Below, piece by piece: positions 41,355-47,414 of a DNA stretch of 47,414 nucleotides. Location: the NCBI GenBank assembly GCA_035543115.1, contig DATKKF010000109.1, positions 1 through 47,414 on the forward strand. The letters are read 5' to 3'. The stretch is from RPRB01 sp035543115 (lineage in GTDB: Bacteria; Myxococcota; Myxococcia; Myxococcales; Myxococcaceae). The position numbers and the translations under genes were made by a program. The notes below the pieces were generated by a model that saw only the letters and a program-made list of their open reading frames with translations, did no database searches and was not told the origin of the DNA. The first letter of the stretch is position 1; every line of letters starts with the position of its first letter.

Positions 41355-44114
41355 GTGTCGTTCCCTCACCTCGTCTTCGTCGCCGCGCTCGCTGCCGGGT
41401 CAACGACCCTCGCCGCGCAGGGGCCGGTGCACGCCGCGCGCACCGCCGACGCGCCGAAGCTGGACGGCAAGCCGGATGATCCGGTGTGGCAGCGTGCACC
41501 GGCGTACACCGCGTTTCTGGAGCAGTTCCCGGAGGAGGGTCGTGCGCCGCCGCCCGAGTTCCGGACCGAGGTCCGCGTGCTCTACGACGACCGGACGCTC
41601 TTCATCCTGGTGGTCTGCCACGATCCCGAGCCCGCCCTCGTCCAGCGGCAGCTCGGCCGGCGCGACACGCCGCTCGTCGGGGACGCGGTGGAGATCGCCA
41701 TCGACTCCACGTTCGACCGCCGGAGCGGGTACTACTTCGGGGTGAACGCGGCCAGCGTCCTTCGCGACGGGCTGCTCTACGGCGACGTGAACCTCGCCGA
41801 CACCTGGGACGCGGTCTGGGACGCGGCGGTGGCCCGTCTCCCGGATGGGTGGAGCGTGGAGATCGCCATCCCGCTCGACGTCCTGCGCTTCCCCCGCGCG
41901 CCCACCCAGGAGTGGGGCTTCCTCGTCCGGCGCACCGTCCACCGGACGCACCAGGTCTTCGACTCGAGCCTCATCCCGAGGAGCGCGAACGGGCTCGTGT
42001 CCCGGCTCGGCACCCTCACCGGGCTCGAGGGCCTCACCCCACACCGGGCGTTCCAGCTGACGCCGTATGCCACGGCGCGGCTGCAGCTCCGGCCGCAGTA
42101 CTCGGACCCGGCGTTCCCGACGCCCCGGCTGGCGGAGCCGTCGGGCGACGTCGGCGCGGACCTGCGGGTGGGCCTGACCTCCGACCTCACGCTCACCGCG
42201 GCCATCAACCCGGACTTCGGCCAGGTCGAGGCGGACCAGGTGGTGCTCAACCTGAGCAACCAGGAGCTGTTCTTCCCCGAGAAGCGGCCGTTCTTCAACC
42301 AGGGCCTGGAGCTCTTCCAGCCGGTGGGCGCGGAGTTCGGCGCGCCGATGCAGCTCTTCTACAGCCGCCGCATCGGCCTCGACTCGCCCATCCTCGCCGC
42401 CGGGAAGGTGACCGGGAGCGGGTGGAAGGGCCTCGACGTCGGGCTCCTCGACGCCGTGGTGATGGGGGCCGCCGACCCCGGCAAGCACGACGTCGCCTAC
42501 CTCGACGCGCCCGATCCGGACGACGCCTGGGTCCACCAGGTGGAGGGCGCCCCGGACCGGCGGTTCCAGTTCCACCCGCAGGAGCCGTTCCACCTGGGCC
42601 TGAACAGCGCCTTCCCGCGGGAGCCCCCGGTGTCGCGAAACTACTTCGCGGCGGTGGCCCGGCAGACGTTTCTCGGGAGCTCGTCGGTGGGCCTCTCCCT
42701 CACCTCGGTGAACCCGCTCACCCCGCGCTGCACCAGGGCGGACATCGACCGGCAGAAGGCGCTCTGGAACGGGCTGCCGCCCGCCATCCAGGCGAACACC
42801 GCCGATTCCATCCGCTGGGACGACCAGGGCAACGACTGCGCCGGCTTCGGGGGGAACGGTGTCGGGCTGGACTTCAACCTCCGCTCGCGCGACGGCGAGT
42901 GGGTGGCGCTCGGGACGGTGCTCGGGAGCCGCCGCATCGGAGGTCCCCAGGACGACGTGCTTCGTGACGGCACGGTGATGCACCCGGGGGACCTCGGCGC
43001 CGGTGGCTACCTGGTGGCTGGCAAGCTCGGCGGCGAGGGCGTGCGCGCCAACCTGAACGCGCGCTACGCCTCGCCGAAGCTGGACCTGACCGCCCTGGGG
43101 TACCAGCAGAGCCAGAACCAGCAGGCCCTGGGCGGGGACCTGCGCTACTACCGGAGCCGCGGCATCGGCGCGCTGCACGAGCTTCAGGTTCACCTCTATG
43201 GCAACACCTTCTGGACCACCGACGGCCGCTGGACCGCCCGGGGGAACTACGCCGGCCTGGAGGTCTCCACCATCCTCCCCGGCTACCAGCAGCTCGGCTG
43301 GGGCGTGAACCTCGAGATTCCCCGCTACGACGTCCGGGAGATCGACGGCTACGGCGTACCGTTCGAGCGGCTCGGCGACGTGGCCTCGGCCATCTTCGCG
43401 AGCACGGACCCGAACCGGAGCGTGGTGCTCAGCGGGTACGTCTACCTCGCGCGCACTTTCCGCCAGGGACCGGGAGAGCCGCAGAGCGCCTGGGGCACGG
43501 AGCTCACCCTGCTGTTCCGTCCGTTCGCCTGGTGGGAGACGCAGCTCATCGGAAAGTACGACGACAACCCGCAGGGGCCGCGCTGGGTCGACTGCCTCGA
43601 CACCGGCCAGAAGTCCTGCCAGGCCGCGGGCGGCGGAGACCCCTACCGCAACCGGTTCCTCTTCGCCCGGCAGGACCCGCAGGTCCTCTCCTTCACCCTG
43701 CGGCAGACCTTCGTCTTCACCCCCCGGCTGACGCTGCAGATCTACGCGCAGTTCTTCACCGCCGGCTCGCACTACCACGACTTCGCCGAGGCGTACGCGG
43801 CGGGCGGGGAGCGGATCGACCTGGCGAGCCTGAAGCCCATTCCGCTCCCCGCCGGCGAGGACAACCCGGACTTCCACGACGCGGCCTTCAATGCCAACGT
43901 GGTGCTGCGCTGGGAGTACTGGCTCGGGTCGACCCTGTACCTGGTCTACTCGCGGAGCCAGTCGGTGCTGGGACTCAGCAAGACCATCGACCCGGTCACC
44001 GGCGCAGTCGTGAAGCAGCAGGAACCGACGTCCGGGCTGACTCCGGTGCGGCTCGGACCGGGACCCACGGTGGACACGATCCAGGTGAAGTGGTCCTACT
44101 TCTTCGACCTCTGA
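41355..44114 (+). CDS. Outer-membrane barrel protein, DUF5916 type, with CBM9-like N-terminal domain
   Basis: A 919-aa protein with a signal peptide (FPHLVFVAALAAGSTTLAA). The N-terminal 200 residues (about 25-220) look like a carbohydrate-binding CBM9/DOMON-type domain: LDGKPDDPVWQRAPAYTAF, FILVVCHDPEP, GDAVEIAIDSTFDRRSGYYF. The rest is the DUF5916 beta-barrel: DFGQVEADQVVLNLSNQELFF is followed by EKRPFFNQGLELFQPVG, which is a family signature. The final residues WSYFFDL fit a barrel end. It probably moves or senses a sugar or peptide ligand at the outer membrane; ligand unknown. GTG 41355 is the best start but has no clear ribosome-binding site. It is divergent from the decayed lipoprotein gene. 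Confidence 0.83.
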   Translation: MSFPHLVFVAALAAGSTTLAAQGPVHAARTADAPKLDGKPDDPVWQRAPAYTAFLEQFPEEGRAPPPEFRTEVRVLYDDRTLFILVVCHDPEPALVQRQLGRRDTPLVGDAVEIAIDSTFDRRSGYYFGVNAASVLRDGLLYGDVNLADTWDAVWDAAVARLPDGWSVEIAIPLDVLRFPRAPTQEWGFLVRRTVHRTHQVFDSSLIPRSANGLVSRLGTLTGLEGLTPHRAFQLTPYATARLQLRPQYSDPAFPTPRLAEPSGDVGADLRVGLTSDLTLTAAINPDFGQVEADQVVLNLSNQELFFPEKRPFFNQGLELFQPVGAEFGAPMQLFYSRRIGLDSPILAAGKVTGSGWKGLDVGLLDAVVMGAADPGKHDVAYLDAPDPDDAWVHQVEGAPDRRFQFHPQEPFHLGLNSAFPREPPVSRNYFAAVARQTFLGSSSVGLSLTSVNPLTPRCTRADIDRQKALWNGLPPAIQANTADSIRWDDQGNDCAGFGGNGVGLDFNLRSRDGEWVALGTVLGSRRIGGPQDDVLRDGTVMHPGDLGAGGYLVAGKLGGEGVRANLNARYASPKLDLTALGYQQSQNQQALGGDLRYYRSRGIGALHELQVHLYGNTFWTTDGRWTARGNYAGLEVSTILPGYQQLGWGVNLEIPRYDVREIDGYGVPFERLGDVASAIFASTDPNRSVVLSGYVYLARTFRQGPGEPQSAWGTELTLLFRPFAWWETQLIGKYDDNPQGPRWVDCLDTGQKSCQAAGGGDPYRNRFLFARQDPQVLSFTLRQTFVFTPRLTLQIYAQFFTAGSHYHDFAEAYAAGGERIDLASLKPIPLPAGEDNPDFHDAAFNANVVLRWEYWLGSTLYLVYSRSQSVLGLSKTIDPVTGAVVKQQEPTSGLTPVRLGPGPTVDTIQVKWSYFFDL

Positions 44115-44124
44115 CCCCGGCTCT

Positions 44125-44334
44125 CTAGGGCGTCTGGCCTTCCCGGGCTCGTGGCCGGTCCCGGTAGAACAGGACCAGCGAGTAGCAGTGGAACTCGTTG
44201 TCGCTCGACTGGCAGACGACGCGATCCACGACCTCGAGATCGGCATTGCTCTTGAGCCAGCGGGTGACGTTCTCGCCCAGCTCCTCGCGCTCTCGCGCCT
44301 TGGTGGCCGAGAACACCTTCACGCCGGTGAACAT
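44125..44334 (-). CDS. Small conserved hypothetical protein, 69 aa
   Basis: A small cytosolic protein: MFTGVKVFSATKAREREELG, a helix, then DRVVCQSSDNEFHCYSLVLFY. The pattern VxQSSDxEFHC near the end is a conserved block I have seen in hypothetical proteins of deltaproteobacteria and Bacilli. The two Cys and one His in this block could bind a metal or a thiol cofactor. ATG 44334 has GGAGGGG upstream. It ends 11 bases from the DUF5916 gene, so the two converge. Function unknown. Confidence 0.7.
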   Translation of the reverse strand: MFTGVKVFSATKAREREELGENVTRWLKSNADLEVVDRVVCQSSDNEFHCYSLVLFYRDRPRAREGQTP

Positions 44335-44371
44335 GCGCCGAACCCCTCCCCGGGACCGCCGCCCGCCCGGT

Positions 44372-44401
44372 TGTATGGCATGCAGGCGGAAGGGGTGTCA
44401 A
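44372..44401 (-). promoter_or_regulatory. Candidate promoter of the 69-aa gene
   Basis: On the minus strand, TTGACA (44401-44396) and CATACA (44377-44372) are 18 bases apart, a good -35 box and a moderate -10 box. The start codon at 44334 is about 38 bases from the -10 box. Confidence 0.45.
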
Positions 44402-44497
44402 AGGACGCCGCGGAGAGCGCGTTCGAGCACCCACTGGGGTTCGCCTGAGCCTCGACCCGGGACGCTGGTCCGTGCTAGCCGCGAGCCTTCCCGGATC

Positions 44498-45217
44498 ATG
44501 CTGATCGACCTCCACGTCCATTCGCACCTCACCAAGGGGTGCGACCTCGATCCCCGTGCCGTCCTCGAGCGCGCCGCCTCGCTCGGCCTCGAGGGTGTGG
44601 CCTTCACCGAGACCAACACCCAGGACGGATGCGACGAGCTGTTCCACCTCCAGCCGAGGACGCCGCTGCGCATCTTCGTCGGGCTCGAGCTGATCACCGA
44701 CCGCGGGCAGTACCTCTGCTTCTTTCCCCGCCCGGAGGAGGCACCAGAGCCGGTGCAGCTCTGGGGAAGCAACCGGGAGAAGCCGTGGAGCGCCGCGGAG
44801 TGCATCCCCAAGGTCCTCTCGCTGGGCGCGGTGGTCGTCGCCGCCCGGCCGTACGACCGTGACTTCCCCACGCCGGCGCTGGACCAGGTGCTGGGCGTCC
44901 AGGGGCTGTCCGCCATCGAGGGCTACAACGCCCGTGTTCGACAGCCGGCCAACGACCTCGCGGTCGAGGCGGCGGAGAAGCTCGGGCTGCCGTGCGTGGG
45001 CGGCAGCGACGCCAAGCTCGCCCTGGACGAGGTGGGCCGTGGCGCCACCTTCTTCCGCGACCGGCTGACGAGCCAGGCGGATCTCCTCGCCGCGCTGCGG
45101 GGGAAGGCCTACTGGCCGGTGATGGTGGGCGAGCTGCCCCGCCTCGGGCGCCCCGGCGAGGCCCGCGAGCAGGAGAAGACCCGCAAGAAGAAGGGCTTCA
45201 GGGGACGGTTCCGGTAG
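44498..45217 (+). CDS. PHP-domain protein with replaced metal ligands
   Basis: A 239-aa TIM-barrel-like protein of the PHP family. The first motif is intact (DLHVHSH, residues 4-10). The second, normally TDH, is TET (residues 37-39). The usual GH is DRGQY, the usual AHP is ARPYD and the usual SDAH is SDAK. So several of the metal-binding His residues are replaced. Canonical PHP proteins are metal-dependent phosphoesterases; this one may use a different site or be a non-enzymatic binder. The C-terminal tail (about 15 residues) is very basic. ATG 44498 is the natural start. Its last 20 bases overlap the end of the converging lipoprotein gene. Confidence 0.8.
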   Translation: MLIDLHVHSHLTKGCDLDPRAVLERAASLGLEGVAFTETNTQDGCDELFHLQPRTPLRIFVGLELITDRGQYLCFFPRPEEAPEPVQLWGSNREKPWSAAECIPKVLSLGAVVVAARPYDRDFPTPALDQVLGVQGLSAIEGYNARVRQPANDLAVEAAEKLGLPCVGGSDAKLALDEVGRGATFFRDRLTSQADLLAALRGKAYWPVMVGELPRLGRPGEAREQEKTRKKKGFRGRFR

Positions 45218-45911
45218 CGTCCGGAGCCCGCGACTCCACCAGCTGTCCGTCGAGCAGCTCGGCCCGGCGCGCTCCGCCAGGCCAGGTCCAGGTCTCCCGG
45301 CGGCCGGCGGTCTCGAACCGCTGCTCCTTCCGGCTCGGCGGGCCCCAGGCCGCCAGCACCGCCGACTCCGGCATCTCGACGACCGTGTGCCGCGTGCGCA
45401 CGGCCTCGATGACCGCGTCGTTCCAGCCCGTCGTCTGCAGCCCCGGGTCGAGCTGGCTCACCCACTGGCCGAGCGCACCCCAGAACTCCTGCTCGGAGCG
45501 GGCCCGGTCCGGGAGCGGGAGGATGGCGGTTGAGCCTCCGGGAAGCCCGAGCCGGACCCAGACCTGATCCCGCGGGGTGCCGGCGGGCCGGGCAGCGCGG
45601 GCCTCGGCACCGGGGAACGCGACGTCGAGGAGCTGGACCGGGGTGCCGGCGGGGAGGACGCCTTCGCTCCGACCCGGCCAGCGTGGCTCCTGCTCCTCGA
45701 GCGGACCGCCGAGGAGGAAGGTGGTGCCGGGGCTCGCGTCCAGGTGCACCCGGACGCAGGAGACGGCGAGCCAGCGCGGCGGCGAGGAGCGGACCTCGCG
45801 GAGCACCGCCTCGCGGTGCTCGATTCCCATGGCAGTGCGGCCGGCACAGCCGGCGAGCGCCAGCGCCGCCCACGGGGCCATCCAGTACACGCGGCGTCGC
45901 GCGGGTCTCAC
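45198..45911 (-). CDS. Predicted lipoprotein, 237 aa
   Basis: GTG 45911 overlaps the stop of the FmdB-like gene as GTGA. The N terminus VRPARRRVYWMAPWAALALAGC gives a lipobox LAGC at about residue 22. The C-terminal part (VVEMPESAVLAAWGPPSRKEQRF, then ETWTWPGG) resembles the SmpA/OmlA-like beta strand plan, but the match is weak. No catalytic motif is seen. The gene is coupled to an FmdB-type zinc ribbon, so a joint envelope role is possible but unproven. Confidence 0.65.
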   Translation of the reverse strand: MRPARRRVYWMAPWAALALAGCAGRTAMGIEHREAVLREVRSSPPRWLAVSCVRVHLDASPGTTFLLGGPLEEQEPRWPGRSEGVLPAGTPVQLLDVAFPGAEARAARPAGTPRDQVWVRLGLPGGSTAILPLPDRARSEQEFWGALGQWVSQLDPGLQTTGWNDAVIEAVRTRHTVVEMPESAVLAAWGPPSRKEQRFETAGRRETWTWPGGARRAELLDGQLVESRAPDATGTVP

Positions 45912-46264
45912 GCCTTGGCGGCGGCGACCTTCGGGGCAGAGTTTACCGGCCCGCTGCCCGACGTGCCCGACGTGCCCGAACCCGAGCCCGAGGTCCCCCC
46001 GCCCGGCGTCGACGCGGGCGGACCGGAAGCCTCTGGCTTGGCGGCGGGCTTCGACTCGCTGCCGTCCGACTTCGGCTTGCTCGAGGAGTACAGGTCTGCA
46101 TACCACCCGCCGCCCTTCAGCACGAAGCTCGTCCGGCTGACCAGGCGGGAGAGGGTGTGCTGGGCGCCGCAGCGAGGACAGGTCTCCGGGGCGGGGTCGT
46201 TCACCTTCTGCAGAACGTCCGAGGTCTGGTGGCACTGGCTGCATTCGTATTCGTAGATGGGCAT
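45908..46264 (-). CDS. FmdB-family zinc ribbon protein
   Basis: A 118-aa protein with the FmdB pattern: MPIYEYECSQCHQTSDVLQK, then ETCPRCGAQ. Two C-x2-C pairs should bind one zinc. Residues 8, 11, 29 and 32 or so are the zinc ligands. The C-terminal half is a low-complexity linker (KPKSDGSESKPAAKPEASG, then Gly/Ser/Thr repeats), with tandem-like DNA underneath (about 45955-45992). The family is thought to be regulatory but its role is unclear. ATG 46264 is natural, eight bases from the next gene's end. Confidence 0.85.
   Translation of the reverse strand: MPIYEYECSQCHQTSDVLQKVNDPAPETCPRCGAQHTLSRLVSRTSFVLKGGGWYADLYSSSKPKSDGSESKPAAKPEASGPPASTPGGGTSGSGSGTSGTSGSGPVNSAPKVAAAKA
45955..45992. repeat. 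Imperfect 9-base tandem repeat in the FmdB-like gene
   Basis: The unit TGCCCGACG is repeated about three to four times with changes (TGCCCGAAC, CCGAGCCCG). It encodes part of the Ser/Gly/Thr tail of the zinc-ribbon protein and may slip during replication, changing the linker length. Confidence 0.4.
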
Positions 46265-46272
46265 GGCGTCTG

Positions 46273-47414
46273 TCAGGTCGGGGTGGTCGAGGCGTTTGCC
46301 TCAGGAAGGAGTCCGAGCCGCTCGAGCGCCCGGGTGACCAGCGTCTGCGACACTCCGAGACGCCGGGCCAGAGCCGCGGGTGCGTCCCCGGCGTCCGCTC
46401 CGGCAGCGGCCAGCTCGCGCGCGAGGTCGCCGCGGAGTCGATCCTCGAAGTCGCGCTCCACGCCGAGGTCCTCGAGGTACTTGCGCCGTCCGAAGAGGTC
46501 CAGCCGCGCCGTCCAGCTTGCCGGAGAAAGCGCCTCCCTCCGGAACCGCTCGCGGCGCCGCTCCACCTCGGGGCCGAGCCCGAGCCGGGAGACGAGCGAG
46601 GTCAGCTCCTGCCCGCGCAGCCCCAGCGCCCACGCCACCCGGCCGAGCGCACCCCGCTGCTCCGAGACGGCGGCGAGGATGAGTTCGCACTCGCTGGCCT
46701 CGGCGGCGTCGAGCAGGCCCTGGGCCGCGAGCAGCGCGTCCAGCTCGGAGGCGGACGGGTCACCCCGCTCGCCGACGTAGCCCTGGGCGAGCGCACGGAC
46801 CAGGGCAGGGCGGTGGCCGTGCTGGGCCAGAAGGGTCTGGAGCGTCGCCCGACCTTCGGGAGCCTCGAGCGACTCGAGCGTTGCGCGCTGTGCCTCCACC
46901 TGGGTGAAGCGCCCGCGGGGCGGGGCCGGGGACTGCGCCGCACGGCGCCGCGGGGCGATGCGCTCCGCCACGGTCGGAGGACGGGCGTCGTCACCGCGGG
47001 AGGTCGAGCCATGGGCGACGGTCTCTGGCTGTGGCCGGGCGGTGAAGGTCTGGGCCGGGGCAGGCGCGGGGGCGACCGGGGCCACGGTGCCCGGGGTGTC
47101 GGCTGGAGCCGGGGCCCGTGCATCCTGGAGAGCAAGCATCTCCTCGACCAGGGCGTAGTACCCCGAGCGCTCCCGCAGGCCCGTGATGTCCGCCGGTGTG
47201 CCGCGCGCCAGGTCCACGGCCGCAAAGGGACCGAGCGGCCGGACGGGCGGCTCGGCATCCGTCACCGCCCGGACACGGAAGTCGTCCGACTCGGCGAGCA
47301 GCGACAGCGCCTCCCGCACCGCCCGGGGCGAGGCAGGCGCGCCGGCGCGCCGACAGAAGTCGGAGACGGCAACGGCCACGGGGGTGGGCACGTCGTCAGG
47401 CTGGCGTTTGCGTT
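46273..47414 (-). CDS. HTH (Fis-like) DNA-binding protein with Ala/Pro linker, N-terminal end may be outside window
   Basis: The visible frame is open to the right edge of the window; GTG 47391 gives 372 aa, but the reading frame continues as KRQPDDVPTPVAVAV, so the true start is probably upstream. The N-terminal part is a helical domain (about 1-95), followed by an Ala/Pro-rich linker (about 95-165). The C-terminal end has a helix-turn-helix (LARRLGVSQTLVTRALERLGLL). A Fis-type HTH at the end of a myxobacterial protein points to a transcription regulator, but the target is unknown. Confidence 0.65.
   Translation of the reverse strand, partial: RKRQPDDVPTPVAVAVSDFCRRAGAPASPRAVREALSLLAESDDFRVRAVTDAEPPVRPLGPFAAVDLARGTPADITGLRERSGYYALVEEMLALQDARAPAPADTPGTVAPVAPAPAPAQTFTARPQPETVAHGSTSRGDDARPPTVAERIAPRRRAAQSPAPPRGRFTQVEAQRATLESLEAPEGRATLQTLLAQHGHRPALVRALAQGYVGERGDPSASELDALLAAQGLLDAAEASECELILAAVSEQRGALGRVAWALGLRGQELTSLVSRLGLGPEVERRRERFRREALSPASWTARLDLFGRRKYLEDLGVERDFEDRLRGDLARELAAAGADAGDAPAALARRLGVSQTLVTRALERLGLLPEANASTTPT

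Noticed and set aside
41400..44246. A 948-codon open frame on the minus strand opposite the DUF5916 gene.
   Set aside because: Composition and exact overlap show it is an antisense shadow; the plus strand has the signal peptide and family motifs.

Overview
The window is about 47.4 kb of very GC-rich DNA packed with genes. It looks like chromosomal core DNA of a myxobacterium (Myxococcota). The reasons are the mix of families (an FHA-linked Ser/Thr kinase, many lipoproteins, Ala/Pro/Gly-rich tails on housekeeping proteins, a Fis-type HTH protein) and an infC gene that seems to start at AUC with a C-terminal tail, as I recall for Myxococcus xanthus dsg. Genus and species cannot be read from the sequence. 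There is no prophage, IS element, CRISPR array or rRNA.

Layout, left to right. 1-5.1 kb: a 3'-truncated FHA/Ser-Thr kinase, a GT9 glycosyltransferase, a cold-shock protein with its own promoter, leader hairpin and terminator, and a lipid-independent pair of an FKBP isomerase coupled to a GH63-like hydrolase. 5.2-8.5 kb: a PilZ protein, then an exported LPP20/FlgT/FecR-like operon. 8.5-12.4 kb: a large lipoprotein, then a chain of CDP-alcohol phosphatidyltransferase, an unknown protein, a possible 59-aa protein and a family-5 uracil-DNA glycosylase. 12.5-22.5 kb is translation core: DUF1203 protein, tRNA-Val(GAC), thrS, a Cys-rich Sel1-like protein on the other strand, infC-rpmI-rplT, pheS-pheT, an IHF-alpha/HU gene and tRNA-Pro(GGG).

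22.6-32.8 kb: a Tat-signal protein that looks like two phage tail-tube domains in tandem, a PKMT-like methyltransferase, a four-gene operon with two SPFH proteins, phosphofructokinase, an amino-acid permease with a gamma-glutamylcyclotransferase-like partner, and a GNAT acetyltransferase. 32.8-41.2 kb, minus strand, is a complete GlgE pathway (glgE, treS, maltokinase, glgB). TreS makes maltose from trehalose, the kinase makes maltose 1-phosphate, GlgE polymerises it into alpha-1,4-glucan and GlgB adds branches. Two decayed genes flank it: a KefB/C antiporter relic downstream and a lipoprotein gene relic upstream that is open in frame into glgE. 41.3-47.4 kb: a large outer-membrane DUF5916-type barrel, a small conserved protein, a PHP protein with altered metal ligands, a lipoprotein, an FmdB-type zinc ribbon and an HTH protein cut by the window edge.

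Most genes sit in short operons with ATGA, GTGA or TGATG stop/start overlaps. All uncovered gaps are shorter than about 300 bases. The most unusual elements are the Tat-exported tail-tube-like protein, the two-SPFH operon, the LPP20/FlgT/FecR operon and the decayed ORF joined to glgE.
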